Shown here: positions 9,853-17,307 of the stretch, piece by piece
How the letters are laid out: every line of letters starts with the position of its first letter
Position numbering within the stretch: the first letter of the stretch is position 1
DNA from: Stutzerimonas frequens
GTDB taxonomy: Bacteria; Pseudomonadota; Gammaproteobacteria; Pseudomonadales; Pseudomonadaceae
DNA length: 64,000 nt
Reading direction: 5' to 3'
Assembly: GCF_024448335.1 (NCBI RefSeq)
Contig: NZ_JAMOHM010000012.1
Location: 1-64,000 of the forward strand
Position numbers and translations under genes: made by a program
The notes under the pieces: generated by a model
Seen by the model: only the letters and a program-made list of their open reading frames with translations
Told to the model about the DNA's origin: nothing
Databases searched by the model: none

Positions 9853-10416
9853 TTAGTTCGTCGCCGGCACCAGCATGGCGTCGGCCACCTCGCGCCGCTT
9901 GCCCCGTCCGGCCAGGCGCTCCACCAGGGTCAGGGCGAATTCCAGGGCGGTCGCCGGGCCCTGGCTGGTGATGCAGTTGCCGTCCACCACCACCGGCTGG
10001 TCGAGGAAATGCGTGCCGGTGAGGTTGTCGCTCATGCCTGGGTAGCAGGTCACCTGGCGGCCCTTGAGCACGCCGTAGGGGTGCAGCGCCACCGCCGGCG
10101 CGGCGCAGATCGCCGCGTAGTCCAGTCCGGCGCGGGCCTGCTGGCGTACGCGCTCGGCCAGTGGCTCCAGCTCGCCGAGGGTCTTCGCCCCGGGCATGCC
10201 GCCGGGCAGCACGATGAGGTCGAAATCCTGCGCCAGCACGTCGAGCAGCATGGTGTCGGCAGTGATCCGGGTGCCGCGCGCACAGGTCAGCATGCGACGT
10301 TCCTCGGCGCTGGCCACCACCACGTCGAACTCGGCGCGGCGCAGTACGTCGATCAGGGTGACGGCCTCCAGGTCTTCGGAACCGTCGGCGATCGGAATCA
10401 GGACACGTTTGCTCAT
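9853..10416 (-). CDS. DJ-1/YajL family protein (glyoxalase III / deglycase type)
   Basis: A 187-residue class I glutamine-amidotransferase-fold protein. The nucleophile elbow is YAAICAAPAVAL, with the reactive Cys in ICAAP; an acidic residue near the N-terminus in DGSEDLE is the usual partner that tunes the Cys. YajL/DJ-1 proteins act on methylglyoxal or glycated species and respond to oxidation. I chose the ATG at 10416, preceded by AGGTGAACGCC; a GTG three codons upstream is possible. It sits 68 bases before xdhC in the same direction, so joint expression with the aldehyde oxidoreductase is plausible, and both deal with reactive carbonyls (inference). Confidence 0.87.
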   Translation of the reverse strand: MSKRVLIPIADGSEDLEAVTLIDVLRRAEFDVVVASAEERRMLTCARGTRITADTMLLDVLAQDFDLIVLPGGMPGAKTLGELEPLAERVRQQARAGLDYAAICAAPAVALHPYGVLKGRQVTCYPGMSDNLTGTHFLDQPVVVDGNCITSQGPATALEFALTLVERLAGRGKRREVADAMLVPATN

Positions 10417-10439
10417 GGCGTTCACCTGCTCAATGGAAA

Positions 10440-10468
10440 TTCAACCGCGCTGCCGGCCGGTGTAAGAT
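10440..10468 (+). promoter_or_regulatory. Candidate sigma-70 promoter for the NCS2 permease
   Basis: TAAGAT at 10463-10468 is a good -10 hexamer, with a weak -35 (TTCAAC, 10440-10445) at the ideal 17-base spacing, about 80 bases before the permease ATG. Confidence 0.35.
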
Positions 10469-10546
10469 GCCCGGCTTTTGCGACGACAGGCCAGCCGCCC
10501 GCCAGAGGCGACGGCCCCACACTTAACCGGCACAAGAGGATCGACC

Positions 10547-11842
10547 ATGCTGGAAAAGCTGTTTCAACTCAAGGCGCACAACACCACGCTGCGCACCGAG
10601 ATCCTGGCCGGCATCACCACCTTCCTGACGATGGCCTACATCCTCTTCGTCAACCCGAGCATCCTCGCCGAGACCGGCATGGACCACGGCGCGGTGTTCG
10701 TCGCCACCTGCCTGGCGGCAGCCATCGGCTCGGCGATCATGGGCCTGGTCGCCAACTACCCGATCGCGCTGGCACCGGGCATGGGCCTGAATGCCTTCTT
10801 CACCTACACCGTGGTGCTGACCATGGGTTACACCTGGCAGACCGCGCTGGGTGCGGTGTTCCTTTCCGGCCTGATCTTCTTCGGGCTGTCGATCTTCAAG
10901 ATCCGTGAATGGATCATCCACAGCATTCCGCTGGCCCTGCGCGCCGGCATTGCCGCCGGTATCGGCCTGTTCCTGGCGATCATCGCCCTGAAGAATGCCG
11001 GCATCGTCGTCGACAACCCGGCCACCCTGGTCGGCCTCGGCGACCTCAGCGCCGGCGGCCCGCTGCTGGCGTGCCTGGGCTTCTTTCTGATCGCCGCGCT
11101 GGCCTACCGCAAGGTCACCGGTGCGGTGATGATCGGCATCCTGGTGGTCACCGGCCTGTCGATCCTGCTCGGCCTGTCGCAGCTCAACGGCGTGGTGTCG
11201 ATGCCGCCGTCGCTGGCGCCGACCTTCATGCAGCTGGACATCATGGGCGCGCTGGATATCGGCCTGATTAGCGTGATCTTCGCCTTCCTCTTCGTCGACC
11301 TGTTCGACACTTCCGGCACCCTGATCGGCGTGGCGCAGAAAGCCGAGCTGCTGGACAAAGACGGCAAGATGCCGCGCCTGGGCCGCGCCCTGCTCGCCGA
11401 CAGCACCGCCACCATGGCCGGCGCGGCGCTGGGTACCTCGACCACCACCAGCTACATCGAATCCGCCGCCGGTACCGCTGCCGGTGGCCGCACCGGCCTG
11501 ACCGCCTGCGTGGTCGCCCTGCTGTTCCTGCTCAGCCTGTTCTTCGCCCCGCTGGCCGGCGCCGTGCCGGCCTATGCCACCGCCCCGGCGCTGCTGTTCG
11601 TCGCCGTGCTGATGATGAGCAGCCTGGCCGGCATCGACTGGGACGACCTCACCGTCGCCGCGCCGGTGGCCATCGCCGCGCTGGCCATGCCGCTGACCTT
11701 CTCCATCGCCAACGGCATTGCCTTCGGCTTCATCGCCTGGACCGCCATCAAGCTGCTGGCCGGCCGCTGGCGCGAGCTGAGCCCGGCGATGTGGGTACTC
11801 TCGGCACTGTTCGTGGTCAAGCTGGGCTGGTTTACCGGCTGA
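10547..11842 (+). CDS. NCS2 family purine permease (AzgA/AdeP type)
   Basis: A 431-residue inner-membrane transporter with about 13 hydrophobic segments. ILAGITTFLTMAYILFVNP at the N-terminus, LAPGMGLNAFFTYTVV, and FLFVDLFDTSGTLIGVA are signatures of the AzgA-like branch that carries adenine, guanine or hypoxanthine by proton symport. ALGTSTTTSYIESAAG is the conserved re-entrant segment. AGAGGA lies nine bases before the ATG. Convergence of residues with AdeP/PurP argues for adenine or hypoxanthine, but the exact base cannot be fixed. Confidence 0.9.
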   Translation: MLEKLFQLKAHNTTLRTEILAGITTFLTMAYILFVNPSILAETGMDHGAVFVATCLAAAIGSAIMGLVANYPIALAPGMGLNAFFTYTVVLTMGYTWQTALGAVFLSGLIFFGLSIFKIREWIIHSIPLALRAGIAAGIGLFLAIIALKNAGIVVDNPATLVGLGDLSAGGPLLACLGFFLIAALAYRKVTGAVMIGILVVTGLSILLGLSQLNGVVSMPPSLAPTFMQLDIMGALDIGLISVIFAFLFVDLFDTSGTLIGVAQKAELLDKDGKMPRLGRALLADSTATMAGAALGTSTTTSYIESAAGTAAGGRTGLTACVVALLFLLSLFFAPLAGAVPAYATAPALLFVAVLMMSSLAGIDWDDLTVAAPVAIAALAMPLTFSIANGIAFGFIAWTAIKLLAGRWRELSPAMWVLSALFVVKLGWFTG

Positions 11843-11856
11843 TCAGACCGTACACG

Positions 11857-11905
11857 TTCGCGGCCGCTCCCCCACTGTCCGCCCGGAAGTGGGCTTGGCC
11901 GCGAA
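11857..11905. repeat. REP-like nested palindrome
   Basis: Outer arms TTCGCGGCC (11857-11865) and GGCCGCGAA (11897-11905) enclose inner arms CCCACT (11871-11876) and AGTGGG (11888-11893). The wording resembles pseudomonad REP sequences (TTCGCGG...). It fills the gap between the permease and trmA and may attenuate or end permease transcription. Confidence 0.6.
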
Positions 11906-11935
11906 GCTCCTGAAACCTCTGCACGAAGCCCTGCC

Positions 11936-13024
11936 ATGCCGCTGCCCCAGCTCGACCCCGCCCAATACGACGCCCAACTTGCCGAGAAAGCCGCCCGGCT
12001 GGAGGAGCTGCTGGCACCGTTCGATGCACCGGCAGCGGAAGTCTTCGATTCGCCGCGCGAGCATTACCGCCTGCGTGCCGAGTTCCGCCTGTGGCGCGAA
12101 GACGGCCAGCGCCATTACGCGATGTTCGAGCAGGGCGACAAGCACAAGGCGATCCTGATCGACGACTTCCCCATCGCCAGCCGCCGCATCAACGAGCTGA
12201 TGCCGCAACTGAAGGCGGCCTGGCAGGCCTCGGAAGTACTCAGCTTCAAACTGTTCCAGGTGGAATTTCTCACCACCCTGAGCGGCGATGCGCTGATCAC
12301 CCTCGCCTACCACCGCCCATTGGACGAGGCCTGGCAGGCCGAAGCCGAGCAGCTCGCCGCAGACCTCGGCGTCAGCCTGGTCGGCCGCTCCAAGGGCAAG
12401 CGCATCGTCATCGGGCGCGATTACGTGGAAGAACAGCTGACGGTCGCCGGCCGCAGCTTCCGCTACCGCCAGGCGGAAGGCGCCTTCACCCAACCCAACG
12501 GCGAGGTCTGCCAGAAGATGCTGAACTGGGCGTACGAGGCGCTCGGCGAACGCGATGACGACCTGCTGGAGCTGTACTGCGGCAACGGCAACTTCACCCT
12601 GCCGCTGGCCACCCGCGTGCGCCGCGTACTGGCCACCGAGATCAGCAAGACCTCGGTCAGCGCTGCGCTGGCCAACATCGAAGACAACGGCCTAGATAAC
12701 ATCGAGCTGGTGCGCCTCTCCGCCGAAGAACTGACCCAGGCGCTGAACGAGGTGCGCCCGTTCCGCCGCCTGGCCGGGATCGACCTGAAGAGCTACGACT
12801 TCGGCAGCGTCTTCGTCGACCCGCCACGCGCCGGCATGGACCCGGACACCTGCGAACTGACCCGTCGCTTCGAGCGCATCCTCTACATCTCCTGCAATCC
12901 GGAGACCCTGGCGCAGAACATCGCCCAGCTCGCCGACACCCATCGCATCGAGCGCTGCGCGCTGTTCGATCAGTTCCCCTACACCCACCATATGGAAGCC
13001 GGGGTGCTGCTGGTTCGCAAATGA
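11936..13024 (+). CDS. trmA: tRNA (uracil-54-C5)-methyltransferase
   Basis: The 362-residue enzyme uses S-adenosylmethionine to make ribothymidine-54 in the tRNA T-loop. [14 protein letters not shown] is the SAM-binding motif, [11 protein letters not shown] the motif IV region, and YISCNPETL contains the catalytic Cys. The N-terminus [17 protein letters not shown] matches TrmA closely, and the length equals that of the E. coli enzyme (366). The N-terminal residues fit RlmC/RlmD less well because there are no 4Fe-4S cysteines. No strong Shine-Dalgarno is visible, but conservation supports the start. Confidence 0.95.
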   Translation: MPLPQLDPAQYDAQLAEKAARLEELLAPFDAPAAEVFDSPREHYRLRAEFRLWREDGQRHYAMFEQGDKHKAILIDDFPIASRRINELMPQLKAAWQASEVLSFKLFQVEFLTTLSGDALITLAYHRPLDEAWQAEAEQLAADLGVSLVGRSKGKRIVIGRDYVEEQLTVAGRSFRYRQAEGAFTQPNGEVCQKMLNWAYEALGERDDDLLELYCGNGNFTLPLATRVRRVLATEISKTSVSAALANIEDNGLDNIELVRLSAEELTQALNEVRPFRRLAGIDLKSYDFGSVFVDPPRAGMDPDTCELTRRFERILYISCNPETLAQNIAQLADTHRIERCALFDQFPYTHHMEAGVLLVRK

Positions 13025-13033
13025 TGGGCGAGT

Positions 13034-13058
13034 GAACGTCGGCAACCTGTCGACGTTC
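13034..13058 (+). terminator. Stem-loop after trmA
   Basis: An eight-base perfect stem, GAACGTCG (13034-13041) and CGACGTTC (13051-13058), around a nine-base loop directly after the trmA stop. There is no U-tract, so it may stabilise the 3' end rather than act as an intrinsic terminator. Confidence 0.45.
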
Positions 13059-13096
13059 CACATCCGTAACCATTCAGCCGTTACGGAGGTGCCACC

Positions 13097-14503
13097 ATGC
13101 TGGTGTTCGAGCCGATCTATACCGATGGCCTGGCGCAGATCTCCTACCTGGTGGGCGACAGCAAGGCCGCGATCGCCGCAGTGATCGACCCGCGGCGCGA
13201 CGTCGATATCTACCTCGACCTGGCCCGCGAGAAGGGCCTTCGCATCGCCTACGCCATCGAAACCCATATCCATGCCGACTTCGTCTCCGGCGCCCAGGCA
13301 CTGGCCGAACGCAGTGGTGCCGAGATCATCGGTGGCTGCTCGCCGGACTACGCCTTCGAGCTGCGCCAGGCGGCCGATGGCGAGGTGCTGGAGCTCGGCC
13401 AGGTCAGCCTGGAAATCATCTACTCGCCCGGCCACACGCCAGAACACATTTCGCTGCTGCTGCGCGACGGCCAGCAGGGCGATGAGCCGTTCGCGCTGTT
13501 CACCGGCGACACCCTGTTCAACCTCGACGTCGGCCGCCCCGACCTGCTCGGCGAGGACAGCACCAAACAGCTGGCCGCACAGCTCTATGCCACCCTCTTC
13601 ACTCGCTACCTGCCATTGGGTGAGCGCGTCGAAATCTATCCCTGCCACGGCGCGGGCTCGGCCTGCGGCAAATCCATCGGTGATCGCCGACGCTCCACGC
13701 TCGGCAACGAGCTGTTGTTCAACCCGGCGCTCAACCAGCGGCGCAGCGAAAGCGAATTCGTCGACTGGCTGCTGACCGGAATGCCCGAACCACCACGCCA
13801 CTATGCGCGACTCAAGCGCTACAACGTGCGACCGGCCACACGCATTCATGGGCCGGCGCTGCCGCCGCCACTGTCACCGGAGCGTTTCGCCGAGCGCATC
13901 GCCGACAAGGAAGCGGTGCAGCTGGTGGATTTGCGTTCGATACTCGCCTTTGGCGGCGGCCATGTGGATGGCGCACTGAACATCGCATTGCAAAACGAGT
14001 TCGTCAGCTGGGCCGGCTGGATGCTCGATGACCAGCGGCCGATCTACCTGATCGGCGAAGACAGCCAGCAGATTCAGCAGGCCACGCTGCAGCTCTACCG
14101 CATCGGCCTGGATCGCGTGGAAGGCTACCTACGCAACGGCATGACCGACTGGCAGAACGCCGGCCTGCCGCTGGCGCGCGTCGAACAGTGGACGGTGCAC
14201 GAACTGGAGGCACGCCGCGAAGATCCGCAGGTGCAGGTGCTCGACGTACGCTCCCCTGAGGAAGTCGCGCAGGGCCGTGTGCCTGGTGCCGAGCACGCCT
14301 TCGTCGCCCACCTGCCCGACGGGCTGGGGCAGCTGGACCGCAGCAAGACCGTGGCGGCCTACTGCGGCAGTGGCTACCGCGCCTCGATCGCCGCGAGCAT
14401 CCTCAAGCGCGAAGGCTTCCGCGACGTGGTGAACATTCCCGGCTCGTGGATGGCCTGGCAGCGGCATGATCTGCCGGTGGAGAAAAGCCGCTCCGACGGA
14501 TAA
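13097..14503 (+). CDS. Metallo-beta-lactamase-fold persulfide dioxygenase fused to rhodanese domains (CstB-like)
   Basis: A 468-residue three-domain protein. Residues 1-240 form a persulfide-dioxygenase MBL domain with THIHADFVSG, SPGHTPEHIS, TGDTLFNLDVGRPDL and PCHGAGSACGK supplying the iron ligands. The middle rhodanese-like domain (about 260-360) has no Cys in its active loop and looks degenerate. The C-terminal rhodanese (about 370-465) keeps AAYCGSGYRAS with the catalytic Cys. This layout, with Phe in place of the last His of HxHxDH, matches the staphylococcal CstB type that oxidises persulfides to thiosulfate. GGAGGT precedes the ATG. No sulfide:quinone reductase lies beside it. Confidence 0.88.
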   Translation: MLVFEPIYTDGLAQISYLVGDSKAAIAAVIDPRRDVDIYLDLAREKGLRIAYAIETHIHADFVSGAQALAERSGAEIIGGCSPDYAFELRQAADGEVLELGQVSLEIIYSPGHTPEHISLLLRDGQQGDEPFALFTGDTLFNLDVGRPDLLGEDSTKQLAAQLYATLFTRYLPLGERVEIYPCHGAGSACGKSIGDRRRSTLGNELLFNPALNQRRSESEFVDWLLTGMPEPPRHYARLKRYNVRPATRIHGPALPPPLSPERFAERIADKEAVQLVDLRSILAFGGGHVDGALNIALQNEFVSWAGWMLDDQRPIYLIGEDSQQIQQATLQLYRIGLDRVEGYLRNGMTDWQNAGLPLARVEQWTVHELEARREDPQVQVLDVRSPEEVAQGRVPGAEHAFVAHLPDGLGQLDRSKTVAAYCGSGYRASIAASILKREGFRDVVNIPGSWMAWQRHDLPVEKSRSDG

Positions 14504-14556
14504 GGCGATGTCCTCCAGGCGTGCCAGCTGCATAGCTCGGGCATGCTGATCACGCT

Positions 14557-14583
14557 TGGCCGGCTTCGCGCAATAGCCGGCCA
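14557..14583. terminator. Bidirectional stem-loop between convergent genes
   Basis: Perfect nine-base arms TGGCCGGCT (14557-14565) and AGCCGGCCA (14575-14583) with a nine-base loop lie in the 97-base gap between the converging dioxygenase and b561-reductase genes. No clear T-run follows on either strand. Confidence 0.5.
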
Positions 14584-14600
14584 CCCTCCTTCCGCGGCCG

Positions 14601-16157
14601 TCAGTACTCCACCGCCAGCCGCGCGCTGGTCGGCACCGCCTGGCAGGCGAGCGTCCAGCCCTGGCGTACCTGCTGGTCGCTGAGCACCTGGTTGCTGCGC
14701 ATGCTCACGCTGCCCTCCACCACCCGACAACGGCAGGCCGCACAGACACCGGAGCGGCAGGCGCTGGGCGGCTGCAGCCCGGCCTGCTCCATGGCGTCCA
14801 GCAGCACCTCGCCTTGCGGCACATCCAGCGCATGCCGGCGGCCGTCCAGTGCCACCTGCAGGCGGCTGCGCAGCGGCTGGCGCGGTTCGCCGAACGGCAC
14901 TGCGGGAACGGGCGCATCGAATCGCTCGACATGAATGGAGTTGCTCTTCACGCCAAGCTCGGCCAGCGCCGCCGAAGCACCATCCATGAACGGCTGCGGC
15001 CCGCAGACGAACGCCTCGCCCTGCGGCCAGTCGGCGATCTTCGCGGCGATCGCCGGCCCACTGGGCACGCCCTGCTCGGCATCCAGCCAGATACGCAGCT
15101 GCAGGCGCTCGGGATGGCGTGCGGCAAGATCGGCCAGCTCCTCGGCGAAGATCAGCGAGGCGGCATCGCGGCTGGCATAGAACAGGAACACGCGCCCGCG
15201 GCCGAGCTCGAGCGCCGCCTCGAGGATCGCACGCAGCGGTGTGATACCGCTGCCGGCGCCCAGCAACAGCAGGTCGCCGTCCAGATCATCCGGCACCAGG
15301 CGGCCGGCTGGCGGCAACAGCTCGATACGCTGCCCCACTTGCAGGTTATCCAGCAGCCAGTTCGAAGCTCGCCCGCCGGGCACGCGGCGCACGGTGATGC
15401 GCAGCACGCCGTCGCTGCCGAGCGGTTTCGACAGCGAATAGCAGCGCAGCAACGGCCGCTCGGCGCAGGGCACGCGCAGGGTGACGAACTGCCCCGGCTG
15501 CGCGGCGAAACGCTCGCGCAGTTCCGCCGGCACTTGCAGGCTGAACGAGCCGGTATCGGCCGTCTCGGCCCGGCGCGAGATCACCGTCAGCGCGGCAAAT
15601 ACCGGCGTTTCAGAAACCGCGACCGACACCGGCGCGGCCGGTTCGGCCGGCTGGCGCGGGCCGCGCAGCATCGCCCAGGCAGCAGTGCGACGGAACAGCA
15701 AGACATAGCCGATATGCAGCGCGACCAGGGTCAGCGCCAGATTGGCGAAGAACTCGTGCACCTCCTCGGCATCGCCCAGCCAGCCGACGAAATCGAGGTC
15801 GCTTGCCGCACCGAACAGGTCCGGGCCAACACCCGGCAGCGCCGCCAGTACATCGCCGTTGTCCACCATGCCCAGCCCGAGCAGGCTGGCCAGGGCAAGG
15901 CTGAGCAGCGTGCCAAAGGTCAGCCAACTACCGAACGTGGTCAGGCTCGGTTTGCGCCGCTGCGGCCTGGCTGGCAGCAGCCGCGGAAAACCGCGCGGAC
16001 GCAGCGGCGCGATCAGCAGGCGCAGCACCAACAGGGCGACCAGGCCGTAGCCCAGCCAGACGTGCAGCAGCTCGGCATCGTCGCCACTGAGGTAGACGGC
16101 GACGAAGAATCCGGCGAGCAGCCAGTGAAACAGGCGAAAACGCTTGAAGGCAGCCAC
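14601..16157 (-). CDS. Cytochrome b561 domain fused to FAD/NAD(P)H reductase and 2Fe-2S ferredoxin domain
   Basis: A 518-residue fusion. Residues 1-157 form a four-helix b561 domain with four candidate heme ligands: His11 (helix 1), His32 (start of helix 2), His134 and His148 (helix 4). With the basic N-terminus inside, His11/His148 would hold the cytoplasmic heme and His32/His134 the periplasmic one. Residues about 190-420 are a ferredoxin-NADP-reductase module (RCYSLSKP for FAD, LLLGAGSGITPLRA for NAD(P), FVCGPQPFM). Cys467, 472, 475 and 505 form a plant-type 2Fe-2S site. It is divergent from the SHP-like and diheme cytochrome genes, so it probably sends NAD(P)H electrons across the membrane to them. 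Isolated b561 domains usually draw on quinol; the fused reductase is the odd point. Confidence 0.88.
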   Translation of the reverse strand: MAAFKRFRLFHWLLAGFFVAVYLSGDDAELLHVWLGYGLVALLVLRLLIAPLRPRGFPRLLPARPQRRKPSLTTFGSWLTFGTLLSLALASLLGLGMVDNGDVLAALPGVGPDLFGAASDLDFVGWLGDAEEVHEFFANLALTLVALHIGYVLLFRRTAAWAMLRGPRQPAEPAAPVSVAVSETPVFAALTVISRRAETADTGSFSLQVPAELRERFAAQPGQFVTLRVPCAERPLLRCYSLSKPLGSDGVLRITVRRVPGGRASNWLLDNLQVGQRIELLPPAGRLVPDDLDGDLLLLGAGSGITPLRAILEAALELGRGRVFLFYASRDAASLIFAEELADLAARHPERLQLRIWLDAEQGVPSGPAIAAKIADWPQGEAFVCGPQPFMDGASAALAELGVKSNSIHVERFDAPVPAVPFGEPRQPLRSRLQVALDGRRHALDVPQGEVLLDAMEQAGLQPPSACRSGVCAACRCRVVEGSVSMRSNQVLSDQQVRQGWTLACQAVPTSARLAVEY

Positions 16158-16203
16158 GATGGCATCCTCTGGATGGGAAGTGCCACTTTTGTAAACCCAC
16201 CAG

Positions 16204-16219
16204 CTGAAGCGAAACTGAA
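16204..16219. promoter_or_regulatory. Candidate response-regulator direct repeat in a divergent promoter
   Basis: CTGAA at 16204-16208 and again at 16215-16219 are spaced 11 bases, one helical turn, as in OmpR-family operators, with an inverted ATTCAG further on. They lie in the 140-base divergent region between the b561-reductase gene and the cytochrome genes. No two-component system is encoded nearby, so this rests on pattern only. Confidence 0.25.
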
Positions 16220-16297
16220 TGCCATCAAGCTGCCATATTCAGCTTCGCGTAATGCATCAGGCCTAGGCTGCGCTCATTCCTCACTGGAGCGTGCCCC

Positions 16298-16702
16298 ATG
16301 AAAACCCATTGGATCGTCCTGGCTTGCTGCCTGAGCCTACCGGCGCTGGCCGAAACCGAGCACCCGCTGCTGGCTGGCTACGCCGCCCAAGCCCTTCAGC
16401 AGGACCCGGCCTTCGCCGCCTTTTCCGCCGAGCGCGGCGAGGCGCTGTACGTCGCCGAGGAGCAGCGCAACGGCAAGACCATGAGCTGCACCACCTGCCA
16501 TACCGCCGACCCGCGCCAAGCGGGCAAGACACCCGCACACCGCAAGGTCGACCCGCTAGCACCCGTGGCCAACCCCGAGCGCTTCACCAACCTGAAGAAG
16601 GTCGAGAAGTGGTTCCGTCGCAACTGCGACGACGTCTTCGCCCGCGAATGCACCGCCCAGGAAAAGGGCGACTTCATCGCCTGGATCACTGGCTTGAAGT
16701 AG
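16298..16702 (+). CDS. SHP-type class I cytochrome c (DUF1924)
   Basis: A 134-residue periplasmic heme protein. The signal peptide ends near LPALA (residue 18), and the heme attaches at CTTCH (Cys64, Cys67, His68). DUF1924 proteins are homologues of Rhodobacter sphaeroides SHP, whose sixth heme ligand is an Asn that leaves when O2 or NO binds. Here Asn109 in WFRRNC is the likely equivalent, and Cys110/Cys118 could form the disulfide known in the family (inference). TGGAG lies eight bases before the ATG. The gene is followed 10 bases later by the diheme cytochrome, its usual partner. Confidence 0.88.
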   Translation: MKTHWIVLACCLSLPALAETEHPLLAGYAAQALQQDPAFAAFSAERGEALYVAEEQRNGKTMSCTTCHTADPRQAGKTPAHRKVDPLAPVANPERFTNLKKVEKWFRRNCDDVFARECTAQEKGDFIAWITGLK

Positions 16703-16712
16703 GAGTACGGCC

Positions 16713-17237
16713 ATGAAACCCATCGTTGCGCTTTCTACCGTCGCCGGCCTGACGCTGGCACTGACCCTGGCCGGTTTTAGCTTGGCCGATGACGATCACC
16801 ACGAACGCAAGGGCTACAAACGGCCCAAGCGCCTGTCGATACCGAGCGACGCGCCGCTGGTGTGGAAAGAAGAATGCGCTGCCTGCCACATGCTCTATTC
16901 CCCGGGCCTGCTACCGGCCGATGCCTGGCGCGAGCAGATGCGCACTCTGAGTGATCACTACGGCAGCAACGCCTCGCTGGACCCAGCGCAGGAAAAGGAA
17001 ATCCTCGACTTTCTGGTCCGCGCCTCGGCCGCCAACCGCCTGCCGGTGGAGCCGTCGCCGACCACTGGCGAGCCGCCGCGCATCAGCCAGACCCGCTGGT
17101 TCGAACGCAAGCACGACGAAGTCAGCGATGCCAAGTTCGCCCGCGAATCGGTCGGTGGCCGTTTCAACTGCGTGGCCTGCCACCGCGACGCAGAACGCGG
17201 CGACTTCGATGACGACCGAGTGAAGATCCCGCGCTGA
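16713..17237 (+). CDS. Diheme cytochrome c (DHC family)
   Basis: A 174-residue periplasmic protein with a signal peptide (cleavage near SLA, residue 25), an acidic/His stretch DDDHHE, and two heme sites: CAACH (residues 55-59) and CVACH (153-157). DHC proteins reduce SHP and are themselves reduced by a membrane b-type cytochrome, and all three genes occur here. GGAG lies close before the ATG. It is co-transcribed with the SHP gene and convergent with the LtaS-like gene. Confidence 0.88.
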   Translation: MKPIVALSTVAGLTLALTLAGFSLADDDHHERKGYKRPKRLSIPSDAPLVWKEECAACHMLYSPGLLPADAWREQMRTLSDHYGSNASLDPAQEKEILDFLVRASAANRLPVEPSPTTGEPPRISQTRWFERKHDEVSDAKFARESVGGRFNCVACHRDAERGDFDDDRVKIPR

Positions 17238-17307
17238 GCGATGGCCTGTGCGCCCATTTTACTCACGCCAGAACACCCGGGCCGCAGCCGCTGAACCACG
17301 CCTTTAC

